Assembly (NCBI GenBank): GCA_036123635.1
Contig: JAZADL010000100.1
Location: 1 to 25,236 of the forward strand
Length of the DNA: 25,236 nt
From: UBA9410 sp036123635
GTDB taxonomy: Bacteria; Actinomycetota; Acidimicrobiia; Acidimicrobiales; MedAcidi-G1
Direction of reading: 5' to 3'
In this document: positions 15,954-23,810 of the stretch, one piece after another
How positions within the stretch are numbered: position 1 is the first letter of the stretch
Layout of the letters: each line of letters starts with the position of its first letter
Notes under the pieces: model-generated
What the model saw: the letters and a program-made list of their open reading frames with translations, nothing else
What the model was told of the DNA's origin: nothing
Database searches by the model: none
Translations under genes and position numbers: made by a program

Positions 15954-15982
15954 AGGGTACCGACGTCAAATCCACTGGTCAG
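15954..15982 (-). promoter_or_regulatory. Promoter of the DUF2142 gene
   Basis: The -35-like box CTGACC (15982-15977), 17 bases, then the -10 box TACCCT (15959-15954), which ends six bases before the GTG start at 15947. The spacing fits a leaderless transcript. This is the best-supported of the leaderless-type promoters here because both boxes are present. Confidence 0.5.
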
Positions 15983-16016
15983 GGAAGCCCAGCGAGGAGG
16001 CCGAGCAGACGACAGG

Positions 16017-16022
16017 TAAGTT
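16017..16022 (+). promoter_or_regulatory. -10 box of the alpha/beta hydrolase gene
   Basis: TAAGTT ends exactly six bases before the GTG start at 16029, matching the leaderless spacing of other genes in the window. No convincing -35 box is visible. Confidence 0.45.
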
Positions 16023-16028
16023 CACCCG

Positions 16029-16715
16029 GTGTCCGGTCCCGATGTTCTGCTTGTCCACGGGTTTGGGACCTCCTTCGAGGCCACCTGGCGCAATAACGGC
16101 TGGGTCGATCTGCTTGGAGACGCCGGCCGAACAGTCGTCGGGGTGGACCTCCTAGGCCACGGGATGGCCGATAAGCCCAGTGACCCAGAGGCCTACCGGG
16201 ACTTAGAGGACCGGATTCTTGGCGAACTGGGTCACGATCCGGTCGACGCCGTCGGATTTTCGGCCGGTGCCATGGCCGTCCTGTGGTTGGCTGCCCACCA
16301 CGCTCACCGATTTCACCGAATTGTGTTGGCTGGCGTGGGACGCAATCTCTTCGAACGTGACGCCCAGAGGGGACGGGCGATAGTCGAAGCGGTTCGAACC
16401 GGAACGGCAACAGATCCCGAGATGCGCTATTTCGCCGACCTTCCCGATGTAGCGGGAGCCGACCGCGAGGCGCTGTCGGCGTTCCTGCAGCGACCTGACC
16501 GACGGTCCTTCACCCCGGAGGTTCTCGCTGGTGTGTCGGTCCCGGTCCGGGTAGTAATCGGAGAGCGAGATCACGCCGGTCCTGCCGACCCACTAGTGGA
16601 CGGCCTGCCGGATGCCGACTTGGTCGTTCTGCCGGGCGTAGACCACTTCGCCACGCCAAAGGACTTCGGCTTCATAGATGCAGCGTTGGAGTTTCTCGAC
16701 GCCCAACCGTTCTAG
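16029..16715 (+). CDS. Alpha/beta hydrolase
   Basis: A 228-residue soluble hydrolase with the full catalytic triad of the fold: nucleophile S78 in 'GFSAGAMA', acid D181 in 'VVIGERDHAGPADP' and H206 in 'LPGVDHFATP'. The oxyanion motif 'LLVHGFGTSFEATW' is near the N-terminus and 'VVGVDLLGHGMADKP' precedes the nucleophile. A short lid lies between residues ~105 and ~160. Substrate is not predictable; enzymes of this build cleave esters, lactones or C-C bonds. GTG is chosen as start because a TAAGTT -10 box lies six bases before it. The gene is divergent from DUF2142, and its end faces the acyltransferase gene across an inverted repeat that may stop transcription. Confidence 0.88.
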   Translation: MSGPDVLLVHGFGTSFEATWRNNGWVDLLGDAGRTVVGVDLLGHGMADKPSDPEAYRDLEDRILGELGHDPVDAVGFSAGAMAVLWLAAHHAHRFHRIVLAGVGRNLFERDAQRGRAIVEAVRTGTATDPEMRYFADLPDVAGADREALSAFLQRPDRRSFTPEVLAGVSVPVRVVIGERDHAGPADPLVDGLPDADLVVLPGVDHFATPKDFGFIDAALEFLDAQPF

Positions 16716-16721
16716 GCGCGT

Positions 16722-16759
16722 AATAGCAAACGTTTCACCGGACTCTAGTTTTTGCTATT
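16722..16759 (+). terminator. Inverted-repeat terminator between hydrolase and acyltransferase genes
   Basis: AATAGCAAA (16722-16730) and TTTGCTATT (16751-16759) are perfect 9-base complements around a 20-base loop, with an extra T at 16760. It is AT-rich against a GC-rich background and lies six bases after the hydrolase stop. The right arm overlaps the last codons of the convergent acyltransferase gene. It may serve both directions; T-runs are short, so strength is uncertain. Confidence 0.5.
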
Positions 16760-17434
16760 TCCGAATTGGTTCGGCCAGACCAACTCAGTTCGTTTCCCGC
16801 TTCCCGTACGTCGCCAAGCGGTGCCGTCGTGGCGACGGACCACACGGCCGGGTACGCCAACCACCACCGAATAGTCGGGGATTTCGCCACGGACTACCGA
16901 GTTCGCTCCTACGACGACATGGATACCGATTCGCGCTCCTGGGAGAACCACCGCACCGGATCCGATCCAACTTCCTGACCCGACAACTACTGGTTCTTCC
17001 GATGGGGTCTGCACCCCGATCGGGAGGTCGAGGTCTTCGTATCCGTGGTTCTGGTCGGTGATGTAGACGTTCATGCCGGTGTACACGTCATCACCGATAT
17101 CGATAGCCCGGTGCCCGACGATCGCTGTTCCCCGACCGATGAGACAACGATCACCGATACGAACTACCGACTCGGTGTCCATCTCCACAGCCGTAGCCAT
17201 CCCAGCCGACAGGGTGACGTGAGGGGCGATCAGGGTGTCACAGCCAATCCAGATCCACCGTTGGCCGAACACCGAACCGGTCGGCCACCCGAGATGCGTG
17301 CCGTCGCCAAACCGGCCGAAGTTTCGAGCCGGACCGTCGTTGGGGCCAACAGCGGCGACCCGGCTGGCTACGGCCGCCGTTCGGCGAACCACTGCTCCAG
17401 CCGCCGATAACGCTGTTTCTCTAAGCCTCGGCAC
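16745..17434 (-). CDS. Hexapeptide-repeat (left-handed beta-helix) acyltransferase
   Basis: A 229-residue acyltransferase of the WbbJ/LacA/maltose-acetyltransferase type, which moves acetyl from acetyl-CoA to a sugar or related acceptor. The hexapeptide turns are evident from ~60 on ('IGCDTLIAPHVTLSAGMA', 'RIGDRCLIGRGTAIVG', 'IDIGDDVYTGMNVYITDQNH'), with the likely catalytic H130 in 'TDQNHGYED' and the closing coil 'GSWIGSGAVVLPGARIGIHVVVGANSVVRGEIPDYSVVVGVPGRVVRR'. The family often modifies O-antigen or capsule sugars. The GTG start is supported by a TAGGTT -10 box six bases upstream. It stands alone on the minus strand; its 3' end carries one arm of an inverted repeat shared with the hydrolase side. 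Confidence 0.9.
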   Translation of the reverse strand: MPRLRETALSAAGAVVRRTAAVASRVAAVGPNDGPARNFGRFGDGTHLGWPTGSVFGQRWIWIGCDTLIAPHVTLSAGMATAVEMDTESVVRIGDRCLIGRGTAIVGHRAIDIGDDVYTGMNVYITDQNHGYEDLDLPIGVQTPSEEPVVVGSGSWIGSGAVVLPGARIGIHVVVGANSVVRGEIPDYSVVVGVPGRVVRRHDGTAWRRTGSGKRTELVWPNQFGNSKN

Positions 17435-17440
17435 CTCTGG

Positions 17441-17446
17441 AACCTA
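17441..17446 (-). promoter_or_regulatory. -10 box of the hexapeptide acyltransferase gene
   Basis: TAGGTT on the minus strand, then exactly six bases to the GTG start at 17434: the leaderless-type spacing again. No clear -35. Confidence 0.45.
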
Positions 17447-17532
17447 CTCACTCTCAAAGCGTGTTGAGGATGGTCGACGGTGGACCCGGCCCAACCACAT
17501 ATTTCTCTGCGGCAGCGGCGGATGACACCACA

Positions 17533-17547
17533 TGGGCTTCTGGCCCA
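17533..17547 (-). terminator. Weak hairpin after gltD
   Basis: TGGGC / GCCCA arms of five bases around a five-base loop lie nine bases past the gltD stop. No T-run follows. The rest of the 17435-17555 stretch shows only the acyltransferase promoter. Confidence 0.2.
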
Positions 17548-17555
17548 CCGTGACC

Positions 17556-19016
17556 TCAGCGAAGAGGAACAGCGGTGGGTGAAATAGGTGCAGGCAGGAG
17601 TGTGCTTCCCGAGAGCATCCGATCCACGGCCGCTGCACACGACCGGCCCTCAGCAATAGCCCACACGATTAGCGACTGCCCTCGCCCCATGTCTCCGCAG
17701 ACGTACACCCCGTCGACCGCGGTCTGGTACTCCCCATCCCGTGCGACGTTCCCTCGGGCGTCCAGCTCGAGACCGAGGCCGTCGGTGAGTTCGTTGCGCT
17801 CCGGTCCGGTAAAACCCATGGCTAGGAGGACCAAGTCTGCGGGGAACTCCTGCTCAGTACCTTCGATCGGCTCGAACGACATCCGCCCCTCGGTGTACAC
17901 CTGCTCTACCCGGTGGGTACGCAGAGCGCTGACTCGACCATCTTGGCCAACGAATTCTGAGGTGTTGATGGCGTACTCGCGCTCCCCGCCCTCCTCGTGG
18001 GCCGACGACACCCGGTAGATCATCGGCCAGGTCGGCCACGGGTTGCTGTCGGGCCGTTCGTCGGGGGGTCTAGGCATGATCTCAAACTGGTGGACCACCC
18101 GTGCTCCCTGGCGTAGAGCAGTGCCCAGGCAGTCGGCCCCGGTATCGCCTCCTCCGATGATGACAACGTCCATGCCCGCGGCATCTACCGGAGCGGTGTC
18201 CAGGTCACCCTCCTGGACGCGGTTGGAACCGGGGAGATACTCCATGGCCTGGAGGATGCCGTCCAGTTCTCGCCCGGGAACCGGAAGGTCGCGCCACTGG
18301 GTGGCTCCACAGGCCAGCACTACAGCGTCGAAGTCGGTCCGGAGTTGGTCCACGGGGAGGTCCACGCCGACGGCGGTGTTAGTCCGGAACTCTGTTCCTT
18401 CGGCTTCCATTTGGGCTAGTCGTCGGTCGAGGTGGCGCTTTTCCATCTTGAACTCCGGAATCCCATACCGCATCAGGCCACCGATCCGGTCGGCTCGCTC
18501 GAACACCACCACGCTGTGCCCCGCCCTGGTGAGCTGTTGGGCGGCAGCCAATCCGGCAGGTCCCGAACCCACCACGGCCACCCGTCGACCGGTGTTCTCG
18601 GCAGGAACTAGTGGAACGATCCACCCCTCCGCCCATGCCCGATCGACGATGCTGACCTCGATTTGCTTGATGGTGACCGGGGGTTCGTTGATTCCGAGCA
18701 CGCAGGCCCCTTCACAGGGGGCCGGACAGAGCCTCCCGGTGAACTCAGGAAAGTTGTTGGTGGCGTGCAGTCGCTCGATGGCGTTCTGCCAGTGGTCGCG
18801 GTAGGTCAGGTCGTTCCAGTCTGGGATGAGGTTGCCCAGTGGGCAGCCGTCATTACAGAACGGGATACCGCAGTCCATGCACCTGCTGGCCTGTTCTCGA
18901 AGGTTGTCCTCGCCGAAGGGCTCGTAGACCTCATTCCAGTCGCGAAGCCGAACTGGCACCGATCGGCGGTCTGGAAGCTGCCGGTCATGTTTTAGAAAAC
19001 CTCGGATGTCACCCAT
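17556..19016 (-). CDS. gltD: Glutamate synthase (NADPH) small subunit
   Basis: A 486-residue flavoprotein that passes electrons from NADPH through FAD and iron-sulfur clusters to the large subunit, which makes two glutamates from glutamine and 2-oxoglutarate. Two Cys groups for 4Fe-4S clusters are near the N-terminus: C46, C49, C54, C58 ('CMDCGIPFCNDGC') and C97, C101, C105 ('CPAPCEGAC'). The FAD fingerprint G150-x-G-x-x-G155 ('VVGSGPAGLAAAQQL') and the NADPH fingerprint at G288-G293 ('IIGGGDTGADC') follow, and the C-terminal 'GVYVCGDMGRGQSLIVWAIAEGR' is the FAD-contacting tail of this family. The ATG at 19016 opens the conserved 'MGDIRGFLKH' start; a longer reading would run into gltB. It lies eight bases after the gltB stop and is surely co-transcribed with it. 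Confidence 0.97.
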   Translation of the reverse strand: MGDIRGFLKHDRQLPDRRSVPVRLRDWNEVYEPFGEDNLREQASRCMDCGIPFCNDGCPLGNLIPDWNDLTYRDHWQNAIERLHATNNFPEFTGRLCPAPCEGACVLGINEPPVTIKQIEVSIVDRAWAEGWIVPLVPAENTGRRVAVVGSGPAGLAAAQQLTRAGHSVVVFERADRIGGLMRYGIPEFKMEKRHLDRRLAQMEAEGTEFRTNTAVGVDLPVDQLRTDFDAVVLACGATQWRDLPVPGRELDGILQAMEYLPGSNRVQEGDLDTAPVDAAGMDVVIIGGGDTGADCLGTALRQGARVVHQFEIMPRPPDERPDSNPWPTWPMIYRVSSAHEEGGEREYAINTSEFVGQDGRVSALRTHRVEQVYTEGRMSFEPIEGTEQEFPADLVLLAMGFTGPERNELTDGLGLELDARGNVARDGEYQTAVDGVYVCGDMGRGQSLIVWAIAEGRSCAAAVDRMLSGSTLLPAPISPTAVPLR

Positions 19017-19024
19017 GATCGTGC

Positions 19025-22000
19025 CTAGTTCCGCGTGGAGGCCATGATTGCCTCCACTTCGTCGCGGCCGGTCTCGCGGGCGACGGCGGCCGCCTCGAGG
19101 ACTCGCTTGTAGTCGGTGGGCATCACCTTCACGAAGGGGGCTGTTTGACGGTCCCAGGAGGCCAGAAGCCCCTCGGCCACCGTCGACCCTGTTTCGTCGT
19201 GGTGCCGGACCAGGAGATTCTGGAGCCACTGACGATCCTCGGCATCCGATTCCTCCACCAGAACCATCTCTGGGTTGACCCGGTTGGGAAAGGAGCCGTC
19301 CGGATCCAAGACGAAGGCGACTCCACCGGACATCCCGGCTGCGAAATTCCTACCGGTGGGGCCCAGGATCACGGCTCGTCCGCCGGTCATGTACTCACAG
19401 CCGTGGTCTCCGATTCCTTCCACCACTGCAACGGCACCAGAGTTCCGAACGCAGAACCGCTCCCCGACCCGCCCCCGGATAAAGGCCTCGCCGGAGGTCG
19501 CCCCGTAGAGAATTACGTTGCCGGCGATGATCTGCTCCTCAGCCGTGAAGGGGGCATCGGCTGGTGGTCGGATGGCGATACGGCCTCCGGAGAGGCCCTT
19601 GCCGACGTAGTCGTTGGCGTCACCGGTGAGACGCAAGGTGATTCCCCGAGGCACGAACGTCCCGAAACTGTTCCCCGCCGATCCGCTGAGATCCACCTGG
19701 ATGGTGTCGTCGGGTAGCCCTTCTCCCCCATGCCGACGGGTCAACTCGTAGCCCAACATGGTTCCGACCGAACGATCCACGTTAGTTACCGAGGTGGCGA
19801 CGTGGACCGGCGTTCCGTCTTCCAGGGCCGCAGTGGCCTCAGCGATCAGGTATCGGTCAAGGATGTGCTCCAAGCCATGGTTCTGACTGCCGGTGTTGCG
19901 GCGATCGGCATTGCCTACCTCGGGCACGTGGAGGATGGGAGACAGATCCAGACCGGCGGCCTTCCAGTGGTCGACGGCGTGGCGGACGTCGAGGACTTCG
20001 GCGTGGCCGATGGCTTCGGCCAATGTACGGAAGCCCAGTTCAGCAAGAATTTCCCGGACTTCTTCGGCGATGTATTCAAAGAAGTTCACGACAAACTCGG
20101 GTCGGCCGGTGAACTTTTTGCGCAACTCGGGGTTCTGAGTAGCCACCCCCACTGGACATGTGTCGAGGTGGCAAACCCGCATCATCACGCAGCCCGAAAC
20201 CACGAGGGGTGCTGTGGCGAATCCAAACTCGTCGCCGCCCAGCAGGGCGGCGATCATCACGTCGCGGCCGGTCTTCAACTGACCGTCGACCTGGACCACG
20301 ATGCGATCCCTCAATCCGTTGAGAAGGAGTGTTTGCTGAGTCTCTGCGAGGCCCAACTCCCAAGGTGCTCCGGCGTGCTTTATGGAGGTGAGAGGCGAGG
20401 CGCCGGTACCACCATCGTGACCCGAGATCAGGACAACGTCGGCATGGGCCTTGGAGACGCCGGCGGCCACCGTGCCTACTCCGACTTCAGCTACCAACTT
20501 GACATGGACCCGGCTGACCGGATTCGAGTTCTTGAGGTCATAGATGAGTTGGGCCAAGTCCTCGATGGAATAGATGTCGTGGTGAGGCGGTGGGGAGATG
20601 AGTCCTACGCCCGGTGTGGAGTGTCGGGTCCGGGCGATCCAGGGGTAAACCTTGTGGCCCGGCAACTGCCCGCCTTCGCCGGGCTTGGCACCTTGAGCCA
20701 TCTTGATCTGGAGGTCATCACTGTTAACCAGGTACTCGCTGGTCACGCCGAAGCGCCCGGAGGCGACCTGTTTGACGGCCGAACGGCGGAGATCGCCATT
20801 CGGCTCGGGCGTGAATCGGTCGGGGTCTTCTCCGCCCTCTCCCGTATTGGACTTGCCGCCGATCCGGTTCATGGCGATGGCCAGCGTTTCGTGGGCTTCG
20901 GCACTGATTGACCCGTAAGACATGGCGCCAGTGGAGAACCGCTTCACGATCTCGGACACCGGTTCTACTTCGTCCAGTGGGACTGGTACCCGAACCCCCT
21001 CGCGGAATGTGAAAAGGCCGCGGAGGGTGGCTAGCTGCTTCGCTTGTTCGTTGATCAGGCTGGTGTACTGCTTGAAGACGTCGTACCTCCCCTCCCGTGT
21101 GGCGTGCTGGAGTCGGAAGACGGTTTCTGGATTGAACAGGTGGTATTCGCCCTCCCGGCGCCACTGATACTCGCCGCCGGCCTCCAGTGTGCGGTGGGCG
21201 CGTTCTGCCGGGTTGGATGGAAAGGCGAGGGCGTGGCGTGAGGCCACCTCCAGGGCCAGAACATCGAGGCCTATGCCACCCAGTCTGCTTACCGTCCCGG
21301 TGAAACAGGTGTCGACGACGTCGGTCCCGAGACCGATGGCCTCAAAGATCTGAGCGCCGGTGTAGGAGGACACTGTCGAGATGCCCATCTTGGACATGAT
21401 CTTCAATAGGCCCTGATCGAAGGCCCGCACCAAGTTGGCCCGAGCTTTCTCAGAAGTCATCGTCGCAGGAAGGCCGTAGCGTCCCTCGCTGACCATGTCG
21501 TCCACGGAGGCGAAGGTCAGGTAGGGACAGACGGCAGATGCCCCGTATCCAAGCAGTAGGGCCACATGGTGGACTTCCCGGGCGTCGCCGCTCTCCACGA
21601 GAAGGCCGACCCGGGTACGAGTCTTCTCGCGGATCAGGTGGTGGTGTACGGCCCCGGTAGCCAGGAGCGATGGAATCGGGGCCAGTGTCGGGCTGATCCC
21701 CCGGTCGCTGATGACTATCAGGGTGATGCCATCTCGGATAGCTGTAGAGGCTTCGGCCTTCAGTCGATTCAGAGCGTCAGACAGGCCGTCGCCACCGCGA
21801 CTCACTTCGTAGCGGCCGTCGAGCACTCGCGACGTGAAGCCGTCGGGACCGCCAGGGCCATCAATTCCGATCAGGGTGGCCATCTGGTCCTCGGTTAGGA
21901 CGGGGTGTTCCAAGTGGACCTGCCGACAGCTCTCGGGGCGGGGATCCAGGAGGTTTCCCTCGGCTCCCACGGTGGTGCATAGCGCTGTGATCAATTCTTC

Positions 22001-23776
22001 GCGAATGGCGTCTAACGGCGGATTGGTTACCTGGGCGAAAAGTTGCTGAAAGTAGTCATAGAGGGGGCGCGGCCGGTCGGACAACACAGCTACCGGCGTG
22101 TCCGTGCCCATCGAGCCAATGGCCCCCTTTGCGTCCCGGGCCATGGGAGCCACCAACAGTTTTAGGCCTTCGTGGGTGTACCCAAAGGCCTGTTGGTGCT
22201 GGATGATTGTGTTCTCATCCAGGGTTGCTTTGGCCCTGGGGGGAAGGTCGTCCAGGTGGATGAGATTGTTGTCCAACCATTGGCGGTATGGCCGGGCGGA
22301 GGCCAACCCGGCCTTGATTTCGTCGTCACGAATGATTCGACCCTCGTTGGTGTCGATGAGGAACATCCGTCCAGGTTGGAGGCGTCCCTTCTCGACCACC
22401 TCGCTGGTCGGCACGTCGACTACGCCGACTTCGCTGGCCATGACCACCAGGTCATCGGAGGTAACCCAGTAGCGGCTGGGGCGTAGGCCGTTCCGGTCGA
22501 GGACGGCTCCGATGACCGTGCCATCGGTAAAGGCAATGGACGCCGGACCATCCCATGGTTCCATTAGGGAGGCGTGGTACTGGTAAAAGGCCCGCCGGTC
22601 GTCGGACATCTCGGCATGGTTCTCCCACGGCTCCGGGATCATCATGAGGACCGCTTCGGGCAGCGAGTAGCCGCCCATGGTCAGCAGCTCCAAAGCCTCG
22701 TCGAAACCTGCGGAATCGCTAGCTCCCGGAGTACAGATCGGAAATAGCCTGTCTAGGTCACCAGCCAGTACCTGGGTGCCCATCAACGCCTCCCGGGCCC
22801 GCATCCAGTTTCGGTTCCCCTGCACGGTGTTGATCTCGCCGTTGTGGGCGATGAAGCGGTAGGGGTGAGCCAACGGCCACGACGGGAACGTATTGGTCGA
22901 GAAGCGGGAATGGACGAGAGCCAGGGCGCTCACCACGCGTTCGTCGGTCAGGTCAGGGAAGAACTGGGAGAGTTGGAGGGTGGTGAGCATCCCCTTGTAG
23001 ACAATGGTCCGAGCCGAGAGCGACGGGAAGTAGACGCCGTAGTCCTGCCCGTCCTCGTTGGTTACCGTCACCTCGTGCTCGGTCCGCTTCCGAACCACAT
23101 AGGCGATTCGATCTAGATCCAAGCCGGTCGGCCGGCCTTCGGGCCCATCTAAACCCGCTAGGAATACCTGACGAAATATTGGCTCAGTGGCACGGGCCGC
23201 GTTGCCGATCATCGAGTCGTCGATCGGCAAGTTTCGCCAACCAAGAACCTCCAGACCTTCCTCGTCGGCAATGCGGGCCACCTCAGTGGCCGCCTGATCG
23301 GCCGCACTCTCTCCCTGAGGCAGAAAGGCGATTCCGGTGGCATACCGTCCCGCTTCCGGGAGGTTGAATGGCACCACCTGCCGGTAGAAGTCGTCAGGAA
23401 TCTGCAGCAGTAGACCGGCACCGTCCCCGGTATTGGCCTCGGCCCCGAGGGCGCCCCGGTGCTGCATTTTGCATAAGGCGCCGATTCCCAACTGGACGAT
23501 TCGATGAGTCGCTACGCCGCGAAGGTGGCAGACGAAATTGACACCGCAGGAATCGTGCTCCATGCGCGGGTCGTAGAGACCCTGGGCGGTCGGCAGATCC
23601 CGGCGCAGGTAGGCGGGTTGCTGGAGTACAGCCGGTTCGCTGGACGTGGAGTAGACGGACCTTTTCGGGATAGTGGTCTCCTGGGTTGGGGACCCAGCAG
23701 GGTCCGCTTTCTGGAGATCGCCCGGAACGCCGTCGGTCGGAGCGACTGTAATGAGATGCTGCCGCGTGGCGGGCAT
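19025..23776 (-). CDS. gltB: Glutamate synthase (NADPH) large subunit
   Basis: A 1583-residue enzyme of nitrogen assimilation. The N-terminal glutaminase domain carries the expected Cys nucleophile at C77 ('MEHDSCGVNFV'), which should be exposed by removal of the preceding propeptide. The central and FMN-binding synthase domains follow ('RFSTGAMSYGSISAEAHETLAIAMNRIGGKSNTGEGGED', 'SGHDGGTGASP'). The 3Fe-4S ligands C1196, C1202 and C1207 lie in 'CVMMRVCHLDTCPVGVATQ' with the family's x5/x4 spacing. The C-terminal GXGXG beta-helix starts near 'GSAGNSFGTFVPRG'. The stretch before C77 is longer than usual (about 10-45 residues elsewhere), yet no other ATG, GTG or TTG gives a shorter version that keeps the conserved 'QGLYDPR' motif. 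It heads the operon with gltD and is 34 bp from the divergent aminopeptidase. Confidence 0.97.
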   Translation of the reverse strand: MPATRQHLITVAPTDGVPGDLQKADPAGSPTQETTIPKRSVYSTSSEPAVLQQPAYLRRDLPTAQGLYDPRMEHDSCGVNFVCHLRGVATHRIVQLGIGALCKMQHRGALGAEANTGDGAGLLLQIPDDFYRQVVPFNLPEAGRYATGIAFLPQGESAADQAATEVARIADEEGLEVLGWRNLPIDDSMIGNAARATEPIFRQVFLAGLDGPEGRPTGLDLDRIAYVVRKRTEHEVTVTNEDGQDYGVYFPSLSARTIVYKGMLTTLQLSQFFPDLTDERVVSALALVHSRFSTNTFPSWPLAHPYRFIAHNGEINTVQGNRNWMRAREALMGTQVLAGDLDRLFPICTPGASDSAGFDEALELLTMGGYSLPEAVLMMIPEPWENHAEMSDDRRAFYQYHASLMEPWDGPASIAFTDGTVIGAVLDRNGLRPSRYWVTSDDLVVMASEVGVVDVPTSEVVEKGRLQPGRMFLIDTNEGRIIRDDEIKAGLASARPYRQWLDNNLIHLDDLPPRAKATLDENTIIQHQQAFGYTHEGLKLLVAPMARDAKGAIGSMGTDTPVAVLSDRPRPLYDYFQQLFAQVTNPPLDAIREELITALCTTVGAEGNLLDPRPESCRQVHLEHPVLTEDQMATLIGIDGPGGPDGFTSRVLDGRYEVSRGGDGLSDALNRLKAEASTAIRDGITLIVISDRGISPTLAPIPSLLATGAVHHHLIREKTRTRVGLLVESGDAREVHHVALLLGYGASAVCPYLTFASVDDMVSEGRYGLPATMTSEKARANLVRAFDQGLLKIMSKMGISTVSSYTGAQIFEAIGLGTDVVDTCFTGTVSRLGGIGLDVLALEVASRHALAFPSNPAERAHRTLEAGGEYQWRREGEYHLFNPETVFRLQHATREGRYDVFKQYTSLINEQAKQLATLRGLFTFREGVRVPVPLDEVEPVSEIVKRFSTGAMSYGSISAEAHETLAIAMNRIGGKSNTGEGGEDPDRFTPEPNGDLRRSAVKQVASGRFGVTSEYLVNSDDLQIKMAQGAKPGEGGQLPGHKVYPWIARTRHSTPGVGLISPPPHHDIYSIEDLAQLIYDLKNSNPVSRVHVKLVAEVGVGTVAAGVSKAHADVVLISGHDGGTGASPLTSIKHAGAPWELGLAETQQTLLLNGLRDRIVVQVDGQLKTGRDVMIAALLGGDEFGFATAPLVVSGCVMMRVCHLDTCPVGVATQNPELRKKFTGRPEFVVNFFEYIAEEVREILAELGFRTLAEAIGHAEVLDVRHAVDHWKAAGLDLSPILHVPEVGNADRRNTGSQNHGLEHILDRYLIAEATAALEDGTPVHVATSVTNVDRSVGTMLGYELTRRHGGEGLPDDTIQVDLSGSAGNSFGTFVPRGITLRLTGDANDYVGKGLSGGRIAIRPPADAPFTAEEQIIAGNVILYGATSGEAFIRGRVGERFCVRNSGAVAVVEGIGDHGCEYMTGGRAVILGPTGRNFAAGMSGGVAFVLDPDGSFPNRVNPEMVLVEESDAEDRQWLQNLLVRHHDETGSTVAEGLLASWDRQTAPFVKVMPTDYKRVLEAAAVARETGRDEVEAIMASTRN

Positions 23777-23798
23777 CTCAACTCAGCTGTGGACGGTC

Positions 23799-23804
23799 CA
23801 TGAT
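23799..23804 (+). promoter_or_regulatory. Possible -10 box of the M18 aminopeptidase gene
   Basis: CATGAT ends six bases before the ATG at 23811, fitting the leaderless spacing but with an imperfect first base. The overlapping minus-strand TATCAT (23805-23800) could equally serve gltB with a leader of about 17 nt. The whole divergent gap is only 34 bp, so the two promoters must overlap. Confidence 0.3.
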
Positions 23805-23810
23805 AGAGGC

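Noticed and set aside
18043..18804. 253-residue plus-strand open frame within gltD
   Set aside because: Antisense to the conserved FAD/NADPH domain of gltD; composition is Ser/Arg/Pro-rich and matches no family.
19730..20911. 393-residue open frame on the plus strand within gltB
   Set aside because: It is the antisense shadow of a highly conserved gltB segment; GC-rich codon bias on the minus strand keeps the complementary frame open.
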